Part shown: positions 45,246 through 54,106 of the stretch, piece by piece
How the letters are laid out: the number at the start of each line of letters is the position of its first letter
How positions within the stretch are numbered: position 1 is the stretch's first letter
Source of the DNA: Aureliella helgolandensis
Lineage (GTDB): Bacteria; Planctomycetota; Planctomycetia; Pirellulales; Pirellulaceae
DNA: 64,000 nucleotides
NCBI RefSeq assembly: GCF_007752135.1
Contig: NZ_CP036298.1
Span: forward strand, 1,054,001-1,118,000
Direction of reading: 5' to 3'
Position numbers and translations under genes: made by a program
The notes under the pieces: model-generated
What the model was told of the DNA's origin: nothing
What the model saw: the letters and a program-made list of their open reading frames with translations, nothing else
The model's database searches: none

Positions 45246-46183
45246 CAACCCAAACCATCCAACGTCGCACGTAATCACCAATGCACCGCGCCGATGCACC
45301 TTGCTCATAAAGCCGGTTCACACGTTCGACAAACCGCTCAATTGTTGGCGGGGCGACACCTATTAGCCCCGCCGCATTCATTGGTAACCCAGAAACGCGA
45401 ACTCGCGTTCTGTTTGACCAATGAATGTTTGTCAGGATGCTGCTCAACATCGAGCTCAGCCAGTGTCCGATTAACCAAGGCAATGGCCTTTCGTAGCTTC
45501 CACCGCGACGGTGCCAACACGACCCAGTCGTCCATGAAGCGAACGTAGAACACCGCCATCGCTTCCATCCGCTTGTCGAGCACGTCGAGGAACAAAGCTC
45601 CCATCAGTGGCGAGAGTGGGCAGCCCAGCGAAATGCCTTTGTCGATGTCTTCGTAGAGTCCGTCGTCGTAAACAGACCTGCGCATATACAGCCACAGTAA
45701 ATCGAGTAACCTTGCGTCATCGAGGTGTTCTGCCAACTGTGCGTACAAAATGTCATGTTTGATATTGGCGTAGTAGCTCTTCACATCAGTGCGAAAGATA
45801 AATTGATTTTTCGGCAGACTTGCGACGATCTCGCGTATCGCCGCCTTCGCTCCTCCGTTTCCGGCCAAATGAAAGCAACGTGATGACAGGCTAGGCGCCA
45901 ATTGACGGGTCAGCACAATCGCGATCGCCTTGAGTACCAGCGAGTCGACCGCCGACCAGATTTCCAAGTCGTCATTCGTTCGGTGGATTCGCCTCAGCGG
46001 AGAGAAGCGGTATTGCCCGGCAATAAGCTCGCACTGAAGCCTGGATTTGATTTCTACCCAGCGAAAGCGAACTTCCCACACTTCGTCATTGTGCGAATAG
46101 TTCTTACGTCGTCTGCACAGCCAGGCGTAGGCTTCTTCCAACACTACGTCCGACGCGATTTCTTCCATCAAGCAATTGGACAT
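45235..46183 (-). pseudogene. Reverse transcriptase pseudogene (retroelement)
   Basis: The intact part is about 260 aa with RT motifs: FRTDVKSYYANIKHDIL, the loop GISLGCPLSPLMGALFLDVLD, the catalytic FYVRFMDDWVVLAPSRWKLRKA and VEQHPDK. After that the frame breaks. One missing A near 45428 hides TFIGQTEREFAFLGYQ, and one missing base near 45380 hides NAAGLIGVAPPTIERFVERVNRLYEQ ... DYVRRWMVWVVSGL. Both pieces are plain in the other frames, so a full-length gene of about 315 codons decayed by two single-base losses. It resembles a family of free-standing bacterial RTs; I see no group II intron RNA, no retron msr/msd and no DGR repeats nearby. Confidence 0.85.
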
Positions 46184-46729
46184 AGCACTATTCTACATTG
46201 TCGAAACGCTCTCTGGTTTGTCCCGAAAAAGAAAAAAACGTACCGTGCCTGATTACAAATAACTGGCGTCGGCGTGAAACTCAGACGCGGATTGGCGACT
46301 TCCCCAAGTCGCTGAAGTTGCATCGACCATGCATGTCGCGAGTGACGGAGCATGTATCGCTGCTGTCATTCTGACTGCGTGCGCGGGCGTTTGGTTCTAG
46401 ATCCGACTGCGGTGGCTATTGGTGACTCAGGACGAACCGTCCGATGCTCTCAACCCTGCAAACCAATGGCACGTCCGCCTGGGGGGCAAACCGCTACCTG
46501 GGAGCATTGGGAATAACTGGGAAAGTCCTGTTTTCGAATTGATGACGCAACTGCTGCGGTCTGCTACCTCGCTTGTAGATTTGGCGGAGTCTTCGAGACC
46601 GCGGCTCGTCCCATCTTCGGCAAGATCGAACGGAGTTCAATATTTCGTTGTTTTCTTGAGACCCGCGGGAGAAAGGCTTACGGGATATAACTAAGGCCTC
46701 TTTTTCGTTCTTGCAAGCAGCAGCAAACT
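46184..46729. other. Intergenic with a degraded 37-bp repeat
   Basis: No supported gene. Around 46432-46480, ACGAACCGTC ... ATGGCACGTCCGCCT resembles the 37-bp repeat. A 91-codon frame at 46419 is rejected for lack of any feature. Confidence 0.4.
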
Positions 46730-47132
46730 ATGGACTCGAGCGACCAAAATAGCTGTGACGATTCCGATTCCGCGTTACTAAGGCGGTACCTAGGTGGCGA
46801 CCATGGTGCGCTTGCAAGTCTGTGCGTTCGCTATGCTCAGCCGCTTAATAGAATCGTTAGTTCGTACCTAGACCCACTCGTTGCTAGGCGGGTTAGCGAA
46901 TCGGATCTGGTACAGGAAACCTGGATGGTCGCGGTCAAGAAGCTTAAAAATAAGCCGGAAACACCGGAGATCGCACTCTTTCCTTGGTTGGATTGCACGT
47001 TAGCGTGTTATCGACGCGCACCGGATGCATCGTGGAGCTGAGAAGCGAAACGTATACCAGAACTTTTCGATATCAAACGTTGCGTTAAGCAAAATATCGC
47101 TATCTCCTAAATTGGGATTCACCCGAATATGA
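46730..47132 (+). pseudogene. ECF sigma factor relic (region 2 only, frameshifted)
   Basis: The first ~90 codons read as ECF region 2 of the planctomycete type (LLRRYLGGDHGALASLCVRYAQPL, SYLDPLVARRVSESDLVQETWMVAV, FPWLDCTL). One extra base near 47003 shifts the frame; the other frame continues RVIDAHRMHRGAEKRNVYQN and FSISNVALS. Region 4 is missing. That second frame ends in TGA overlapping the ATG of the giant downstream gene (ATGA at 47129-47132). The overlap may be chance. Confidence 0.8.
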
Positions 47133-50100
47133 CTGTTTTCTTTGGAAAGTTGAATTCTCTTTGCAGACCTAATATCACGATTCACAAGTCGCCACATCGC
47201 AGTCCGCTTCGTGCTCGGGTAAATCGTTTTGAACATCTCGAAGCACGAGAATTGTTAACCACTTTATATCCAGCGACCGGTGCATACTACAGCAGTGGTA
47301 GCTATCTCAATCACCACGTAACCGTAATGGGGAAAGATGTCCAATCGGGGCACAATGGAATATCGGGAGTTGTAGAAGTCTATGTTGGAAATAACAAAAG
47401 TGCTGCTGTTGAGTCCGTCAAACTCAATCTCAAGGCTGTAGCACCCGGCACGGACAATTCAGTCAACCTATATGGTTACGCGGCCGATGGTTCAATCACA
47501 GTCGATGACCTCCATCGGGCAGCCGAACTTGTCCGTTCTTTCACGGTTAGCGACGGAGGTGTCTACGAAATTGATGTAACTGGGTTCACCAAGCAAGTGC
47601 TTCAAGAGGGAAGCCAATATCTTGGGTTTCGATTTGAAGCTGGAACTGATTCGACTTGGATAGGATTCGGTACTAGTGCACTTAGGCATAAGTCGCCGAC
47701 CTTTGATTTGGTAATCGAAGAACCAGACCTTGAGGCGGAATCACTTGGTTGGCAAGAGTTTGCTGGCGAGCCGAGTGACTCAGGGTGGAAACAGCACGAC
47801 TTTCCGATTGAATACAGACTTAACGTCGACCAGCAATATGACACGGGTGCTGCAATTGATTTCTATTGGGCGTCATCTACTACGGAAGACGCTATTCTTG
47901 GGGAGGCAATCCACAGCGTGCCGATCGAATCGCATGGCGATGCCAAACATCAAGGGATTATCGCTAGAGAAGTCATTGGCCGTTGGGGAGCACCGCCTGC
48001 GGATGCAACTCACCTTCTGATGGTTATAGACCCAGGAGAGAACGCCGATGCCGACCCAAACAACAATGTTGCTGCAATGGAAATTGCGACTGACATCGTG
48101 TTCGAGGGTATGGATTGGCTCAGCTTTGGCGGCGTGAGCGGAGGATATTCGGTGCGCGGATTTGTAGTGAATGAAACGTCCATCGACCTGGGATTCTACT
48201 GGAGCACGGACGGGAATTGGGATGAAAATGTAGATCCAGCTGCAAATAGAATCGTCGAAAGGCCTGCTACCCTTGGTAACCATCTATTCGAAGTAGAGAA
48301 TACCTCGTTCCTTGCAGTTCTGGACCATCCTTATCTGATCGCCTTGGTGGATGCACCAGCACCACTAGAACGGATTTGGGAATCAGATGAGACCAACAAC
48401 GACTTTGCACTTTATGCGCCTGATGCGGTAGACATTGATGTCGTGGTGAAGCCGTCAACTGAACAAGCGTTAAAAGGCGAAACAATAACCTTCGAAACGA
48501 CCATCACGAATCGTAGCCCCTTTGCAGTCGACCTGAAATTAAGAAGTGTTCCAACATTCTCCGGCCGCAATTCTGCGCCTGCAATTGATCCTACGGTTAG
48601 ACACGAAACACTCGCGACGTCTCGCACGTATTCGTTCGTTGAATCGGTTGAACCAAAGTGGGACTGGATTCCCCCCGATTTTCCGCTGAAGGAAACGGGG
48701 AGAGTTGATTTTTGGGAAAATACGATCAAGGCGACCCTCGCTGACGCTTTGTCGACAATCGGGATTGTGGGGACGGCTGCTTCCGCAGCGATTACGACAG
48801 GGGAATTAGCAGCTGCCTTCCAAATAACTGCTGGCTTACTCTACGAATACCAGGAAGCAGAGACGAGCGGCTCATTCAGCTTAATTGTTGAACCGCAACT
48901 ATTTTCTGATGAAAGCAAGAATCCAGATTTGACGGAATTGAAAGAGTTTGTTGCGAGAGTGGACCAAGAAAAGATCACCGCCTTTGATCAATTTGTCATC
49001 GACTGGAAGAGCATGCAGTATCACCTGGCAACACTAAATCTAAGTTTAAGTGCTGCTAAACTACCAAGCAGTCTTATAGCTTTAGAAATGCAGCGTCTTG
49101 TTAGTCGTCTGGGCATCCTAGATGATGCCTGGGAGCGAGCACTGGACCCTCCAGACGCTCAATTTCGAGAATTTTCGCTGGCAGCTGTACAGATACCAAA
49201 TATTGTCTCTAACTTGGAAAGCTCACCGCTGAAAAAACAACAGGTATTGGATTACGCTGCGGACAGTTTGAATGAAGCTCTCAATGCTTCGATCGACAAA
49301 AAAGACGGAGCTATTGTTGGAAGCAGTTTGCAGTGGAGGATGGAACAGATGCAGGCGGCATCCAATCAGGCACATCGTAAGTTTCTGTTGAAAGCAAAAT
49401 CAATCGCGTTGTCGACTGTGCTCGAACCGTATCTGAACACATTACTGCCACAAGATCAAGCATCAGCTGCCCGATTCCGGGAACAAGGATTGGCGCCGGA
49501 GCTTCAACAGACGCTTCAAGATGCAGGTTGGTCTGAGGAAGTGATTGCGGCTATTGACCAGGATTTCAAAACAACCGCGATTGGCGATATCCAATCGCTA
49601 TCTTCAGAGCTGCATGTTGCATCTGCGTATTCACTAGGCTTTTCTGCGGCCTTTGACTCGATGACTCTCTTGAAAGAATCCATATTCATTCAAACTGAGC
49701 TTGAGCAAGAAACGCGAGGCTTGTCGGCGGCAGAACAATCTGAACTGAAATACCTGAAAGACCGCCTGGCCGAACTGGCCGGCAGTCCATCCGCGCCTGT
49801 ATCAACACCGACTGATGGAGTTTTCGAACGAGCGACTGAATTGGCTGCGGCCTCGCGGCGGATCGCGTTAGAAACAGGAAACTATTCCGCCGTTTCCCCG
49901 TACTTAGATACCGCATACAGTGCGATGATTAGCGGTTCAGTCTATTTTGCAAGCCTGTCTGATCTTAGCGAGACGATTCAGGCATTTGTATCGGATGGAA
50001 ATATTGCCGCGAATTATGCGGTTGAACTTCACGGCTTAGTTGATAACGCTCAGTCCGCCATAGCCGGCGGTGAATGGACACAGGTAGAGACGCGAGTAAA

Positions 50101-51289
50101 TGCAATCCGTCAGTCACTGGTCGGTGCAGTGCCAACGGACATGGACGCGGAATCCAAGCGAACACTGATCAACTACCTTGAGTATATTGCCGAAACGCTG
50201 GCCCACTCAACAGAGATCCGAGGACCTGAAATTCAGAGTGCCATCCAAAGCGTCGAAGTTGGAAGGTTGGAAAAGATCGTGCTTCAGGAACCGTGGACCA
50301 TCCTCGAAGCTCAATTGGGGAACCTGGGCGGAGGATTGCTCCGAGTTTCAGTAGACGCTGACGCAGGCCAAATTTCTATCGGCGAAACTGACGATCTTAC
50401 AATCAACGAGAATTCCGAGATTCTGATTGACGGTCTCAGCGTGGCAAGTTTCCGGCCAGCCGCTGCAGGGCAACTTTTGCTTGCACTGCACGTGAGCGCA
50501 ACAACCGAGCGTGTGGCGACAATCCTGGAAGCATTGACCTTGACGAGCGCAGCGCGGCACAGCGGAACCCCCAAAACGCTCAAGGTAGAAATAGCAGATG
50601 CGGCAGCCGGGAGCGGAGAATTCGAATTGCAAATTGTTGAAACCATAAAGTTCCCCAAATGGAATGCCCCCCAGCCATTGGATACCAATGATGATGGAAC
50701 CGTCTCCCCTTTGGACGCTCTCATCATCATTAATCTTCTGAATTCCGGGCAAGCCCCCTCTGTCATCAGCTCGGAGTTTGAAGCTCCCTTTATTGACTCG
50801 AGTAGAGACAACTTTGTTTCGCCCATTGATGTGCTCTTGATTATTAACCACCTCAACGGACAAGCAGGTGGCGAAGGTGAACGCATCAGCGATCTTGAAA
50901 CGAATGGCCAAGCAGTCTCTCCTGGACTCGCTACTCCCGACATCGGGCTATCGACACGCGAGAGGGCGTTACAGAGTTATGGTTTTTCCGCACTGCAACC
51001 AAAACTGCATGGTGCCAATGCTAGGAACCTAGGTAGCTTCGCCGACAGTGTCCTTCGAAATACATACGCCCGTACACCAATCGAACCCCTCCCTCCAAGT
51101 GAGTCAGGGAGTTCCAGGATATCTCTTGCCCGGAGAAATGCTCACGTAGCAAGTCGCGTTCAGATTGTGGAGTCACTGAGCTGCGTTGATGATCTCGTGA
51201 GTTCTGATTGGTTAAAGGGCTGGTTCAAGGATTTGTCGCTCCAGAGCATAAGCAATTTGGGTTCTGATAACACTTTGAAGCCCGCTTGA
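47129..51289 (+). CDS. Giant secreted LEPR-xLL / CARDB-like / dockerin protein
   Basis: A 1,386-aa exported protein. Near the N-terminus, RFEHLEARELLT (about 31-43) matches the planctomycete LEPR-xLL-type signal motif. A beta domain follows. Two or three CARDB-like modules lie at about 195-520 (DSGWKQHDFPIEYRLNVDQQ, DPNNNVAAMEI, WESDETNNDFAL, KGETITFETTITNRSPFAVDL). A long helical stretch covers about 570-1060. Two dockerin type I-like repeats lie at about 1183-1250 (DTNDDGTVSPLDALIIINLL and DSSRDNFVSPIDVLLIINHL), with calcium-loop Asp/Asn residues. Such proteins attach to the cell surface or a cohesin-like partner. The function is unknown. Possible upstream start codons were not better. A degraded sigma factor gene abuts it. 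Confidence 0.88.
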   Translation: MTVFFGKLNSLCRPNITIHKSPHRSPLRARVNRFEHLEARELLTTLYPATGAYYSSGSYLNHHVTVMGKDVQSGHNGISGVVEVYVGNNKSAAVESVKLNLKAVAPGTDNSVNLYGYAADGSITVDDLHRAAELVRSFTVSDGGVYEIDVTGFTKQVLQEGSQYLGFRFEAGTDSTWIGFGTSALRHKSPTFDLVIEEPDLEAESLGWQEFAGEPSDSGWKQHDFPIEYRLNVDQQYDTGAAIDFYWASSTTEDAILGEAIHSVPIESHGDAKHQGIIAREVIGRWGAPPADATHLLMVIDPGENADADPNNNVAAMEIATDIVFEGMDWLSFGGVSGGYSVRGFVVNETSIDLGFYWSTDGNWDENVDPAANRIVERPATLGNHLFEVENTSFLAVLDHPYLIALVDAPAPLERIWESDETNNDFALYAPDAVDIDVVVKPSTEQALKGETITFETTITNRSPFAVDLKLRSVPTFSGRNSAPAIDPTVRHETLATSRTYSFVESVEPKWDWIPPDFPLKETGRVDFWENTIKATLADALSTIGIVGTAASAAITTGELAAAFQITAGLLYEYQEAETSGSFSLIVEPQLFSDESKNPDLTELKEFVARVDQEKITAFDQFVIDWKSMQYHLATLNLSLSAAKLPSSLIALEMQRLVSRLGILDDAWERALDPPDAQFREFSLAAVQIPNIVSNLESSPLKKQQVLDYAADSLNEALNASIDKKDGAIVGSSLQWRMEQMQAASNQAHRKFLLKAKSIALSTVLEPYLNTLLPQDQASAARFREQGLAPELQQTLQDAGWSEEVIAAIDQDFKTTAIGDIQSLSSELHVASAYSLGFSAAFDSMTLLKESIFIQTELEQETRGLSAAEQSELKYLKDRLAELAGSPSAPVSTPTDGVFERATELAAASRRIALETGNYSAVSPYLDTAYSAMISGSVYFASLSDLSETIQAFVSDGNIAANYAVELHGLVDNAQSAIAGGEWTQVETRVNAIRQSLVGAVPTDMDAESKRTLINYLEYIAETLAHSTEIRGPEIQSAIQSVEVGRLEKIVLQEPWTILEAQLGNLGGGLLRVSVDADAGQISIGETDDLTINENSEILIDGLSVASFRPAAAGQLLLALHVSATTERVATILEALTLTSAARHSGTPKTLKVEIADAAAGSGEFELQIVETIKFPKWNAPQPLDTNDDGTVSPLDALIIINLLNSGQAPSVISSEFEAPFIDSSRDNFVSPIDVLLIINHLNGQAGGEGERISDLETNGQAVSPGLATPDIGLSTRERALQSYGFSALQPKLHGANARNLGSFADSVLRNTYARTPIEPLPPSESGSSRISLARRNAHVASRVQIVESLSCVDDLVSSDWLKGWFKDLSLQSISNLGSDNTLKPA

Positions 51290-52228
51290 GAACTGTTAAA
51301 TTCGTTTGAGTCGTTGGTTCGCGCAAGGCGCCTCAGAGATAGTCCAATGGAACAGCAGAAATGAGAATCCGGCCATTCAAGACTTTGCTGCAACATTTGA
51401 GCTCCTCTAGGATCGCCGGTTGCTGTCTTCAAGTCAGAATTCGTATCAACCGCTGGACGTGAACTTGGATCTCGTCGTTTCTCCGACTGACGGGTTATTC
51501 TGAGCAACTAACTCAATAGCGGCACAACGCATGCGATAAGTTTTTGCTCTCTGGATACAGAGAGAGCCCTACAGCTGTTATCGCATCCCTCAATGCAACT
51601 ATGCGTTCCAGTCTCGAACCCATTTCAGTCGACTTTGGTACGGCACTATCTGATTCAAGTTTAAAATGAGACCACTACTTCCTGCGTTCGCAACATCGCA
51701 TTGGTTACCTTTGATGGAAATGACATCATCGCCACCAATCAGGTCGATCCGCAGGATCTTGGCCAGAGAACCGATCCTGCGAAGGAGGCACTCGTCACGC
51801 TCGTCACGCAAAGCACTGCCACCGGATTGCCCGCAATCAGCGAAAGCAGCTTTGTGGTGAACTGGTGCGAAGGCGATTCCAATGGCTCCGGCATCCGCTC
51901 GCTCGATATATTTTTAACGGTTGACAAGGCAGCAGCGATCCGAATCAGCCAACAGGCTCGCTAACGTTTGAATGAGACCTGGACGGCGATGGCATCTTTA
52001 GTGAGTCTGGCGTCATTGGGCTGGCTTCCGTGATTTGGAACACATTCAAACTAGCATCAGTTGGCACTCACAAATCCTCGACCGATTTCCTTCTTTTCCC
52101 ATCTGGGGAATTCCCTATCTGGTAGCTCCGAAGTCAAACTGATATCGTTTGAAAGCCAGCGATAGGCCCCATATGTGCGCAATGACGAACCGTCAGTGCC
52201 CATCCTTGGGCACATAGCACTTCGCTGC
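51290..52228. other. Intergenic with protein debris
   Basis: Apart from the fragment at 51690-51964 no coding signal is clear. Near 52181 the sequence ATGACGAACCGTCAGTGCCC resembles the head of the 37-bp repeat. Confidence 0.4.
51690..51964 (+). pseudogene. Fragment of a large planctomycete surface protein
   Basis: About 90 codons read VTFDGNDIIATNQVDPQDLG ... FVVNWCEGDSNGSGIRSLDIFLTVDKAAA. The part WCEGDSNGSGIRSLDIFLTVD resembles the repeated 'SW-G-D-GSGI-YDIYVS-DGG' modules of giant planctomycete surface proteins. No start and no continuation were found; it is probably the leftover of a deleted gene. Confidence 0.55.
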
Positions 52229-53277
52229 TCAAGAATTCGCTTCCTCGAATTTTCTTCTGCAACATGGGCATTGTCCTTCGAACCCCCGAGCGAGCGTCTT
52301 GAACGATGACGGCTGCGGTAGGCTCAATATCGCCCGGAATGCGAGTGGAGCTCGATGTGCATAATGGCGGTAGGTAATTCCACCTGCCGAGTGCCCTAGG
52401 ATCTCGACCGATGATTCGGGCACATGCTCGTCATAGTAGGTCGCGCATGTTTTTCTGAGGTCTTTCAAAACCCAGAGACGCTCGTCGCCGGATTCAATAT
52501 CGCGTTTTGGAGATATGCCGGCCAACTTACAGAGTTGGCGGAATCGAATATTCGGACGAGTACCGCCACCGAGAAAGACTGGGGCATCGGGATCTGGCTC
52601 GTCGGGGCAAAGGCTCTTCAAGTGGAGCCTAACTGTGCGATTCATCGGACGCCAGAAGGCCTTTCCTGTTTTCACGCGTCGATAATAGAGCCATCCCCAA
52701 GGTGATGACTCTTTGAGCTCCCGGTCAGGCGACTGCCGTCCCCATGAAATATGGCGCCAGCGGATCGGCTCATGGAACGGCAATGTCTTCCAGACCGTTC
52801 CTGTATCAACTCCGTAATTGAAGAATACAACCAAAGCTGCTCGCCAATATCTCCCCACAGGCCACGCTTCGTTCCAACCTCGAGGGCTCCTCATCTGATG
52901 TGTTGCCAAGTAGAGAGCATTGATCTCGGATTTCGTTAAATAGTGTTTGCCAGCGACGTCTCGTTGTGGCTTGTGTCTGGGAAATCGCGGTAGTGCGTCT
53001 AAAATGTCGTTTTCCCATGCCCAAGATAGAGCTGCTCGCAAATGCGAGCGGACCTTATTCGTAGTGCGTCCCGGATTGGTTCCCGCACGCGATGCAGCGT
53101 CTTCGTGAACCCAATCAAGAAATCTCGGATCTCTTTCCTGCCAAGACGTTCAAGCGGCACCACTCCGCTCCACCGTGACCACTTACGGAGGGTCGTGCTG
53201 TATTCCTCGCGGGTTCGTTGTGCCGGGCTACCCGTGCGAAGGTACTTCGTTACTACAGATTCAAGTGTCGTCGGCAT
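52229..53277 (-). pseudogene. Tyrosine recombinase/integrase, frameshifted
   Basis: The N-terminal core-binding part (TTLESVVTKYLRTGSPAQRT ... KEIRDFL) and the C-terminal part (AALSWAWENDILDALPRFPR ... ILGHSAGGITYRHYAHR) are in two frames. Loss of one G near 53116 separates them; restoring it gives DFLDWVHEDAASRAGTNPGR. The catalytic domain keeps LKDLRKT (the HxxR box with Lys for His), LGHS and the Tyr in RHYAH. The first Arg box reads YGVDTGTVW, not the usual TGLRxGE. It is probably a relic of a genomic island integrase of a planctomycete type. Confidence 0.82.
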
Positions 53278-54106
53278 CGTTGGTCTCCAACACCGCTGGC
53301 GATCGCTTTATTGATGAATCCGTTCTGACCGGCAGCTCGGTTATGCGTCCTGCCAGTTGAGTGAAATTGCGGCCACTTGTCAGCTCGGTTGCTTATAGGC
53401 CAACACTCATAATAGTTCGCGCGCCCGCCCAATGCTTAACTCTTCGTCGCTCAGGACGTCCTCGGACACGCCCACATGAGTGGGTTGGTGAAAGCGCGTA
53501 AGTCATTAAAATCACGACTCAGTTGGACTCGCGAACGACATGACCGGTCGCCTCCCTCGGCAAGCTCTGGCCGCACCGACGTGGCCGCATTCCGCGGTAA
53601 GCAGACTGTTGCTAGGAGCAACGCCAACCGACACATTGGGCGTCGAATCCGTTTTGGATCTGAATTCTACCTTCGCCCGAGCATCTGCTTCTTCAATCGG
53701 CACATCGGTTTCCGGCAATTACCTGCGTTGGCATCCCACCCCTGTGCCGCGAAGCAAATTAAAACAACTCGCGCTGAACGCCCGTGGTCAAAACCACCTC
53801 TGGAACTTGCGCCGAGTGCGTACAGACCAGCGGGTGGTCCAACCTCCGCACCGAGAGCGAAACTATGGAAGTGGCCAATAACGGCTTGGATACCGGCGTT
53901 TTAGGGCGACACCAATAGGCAATGGTCTATCGAATTTACTCTCTGTGACTGGCTGTTGTTCGACTCGGAAGCCAGTCGAAGACTGCGAACCGCAAAGGAT
54001 CCCATCCCACGACAACCGCCCGCGTGATGACCCGGGCTGGGTAAAATGGATTGCGCTCGCAACAGAGCGATGTGTTTTGGGTCGATGACTACTCGGTTCG
54101 CTTGAC
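53278..54106. other. Intergenic, no supported gene
   Basis: About 830 bases. Three overlapping plus-strand frames (53476-53904) have no domain or signal peptide. CACGCCCACATGAG near 53467 resembles the end of the 37-bp repeat. Confidence 0.4.

Noticed and set aside
45235-46183. Diversity-generating retroelement
   Set aside because: The RT loop reads LGCPLSP, not the SQ form of DGR enzymes, and I found no template/variable repeat pair differing at adenines nearby.
53476-53904. 142-codon plus frame
   Set aside because: Overlaps two other frames of equal quality; no features.
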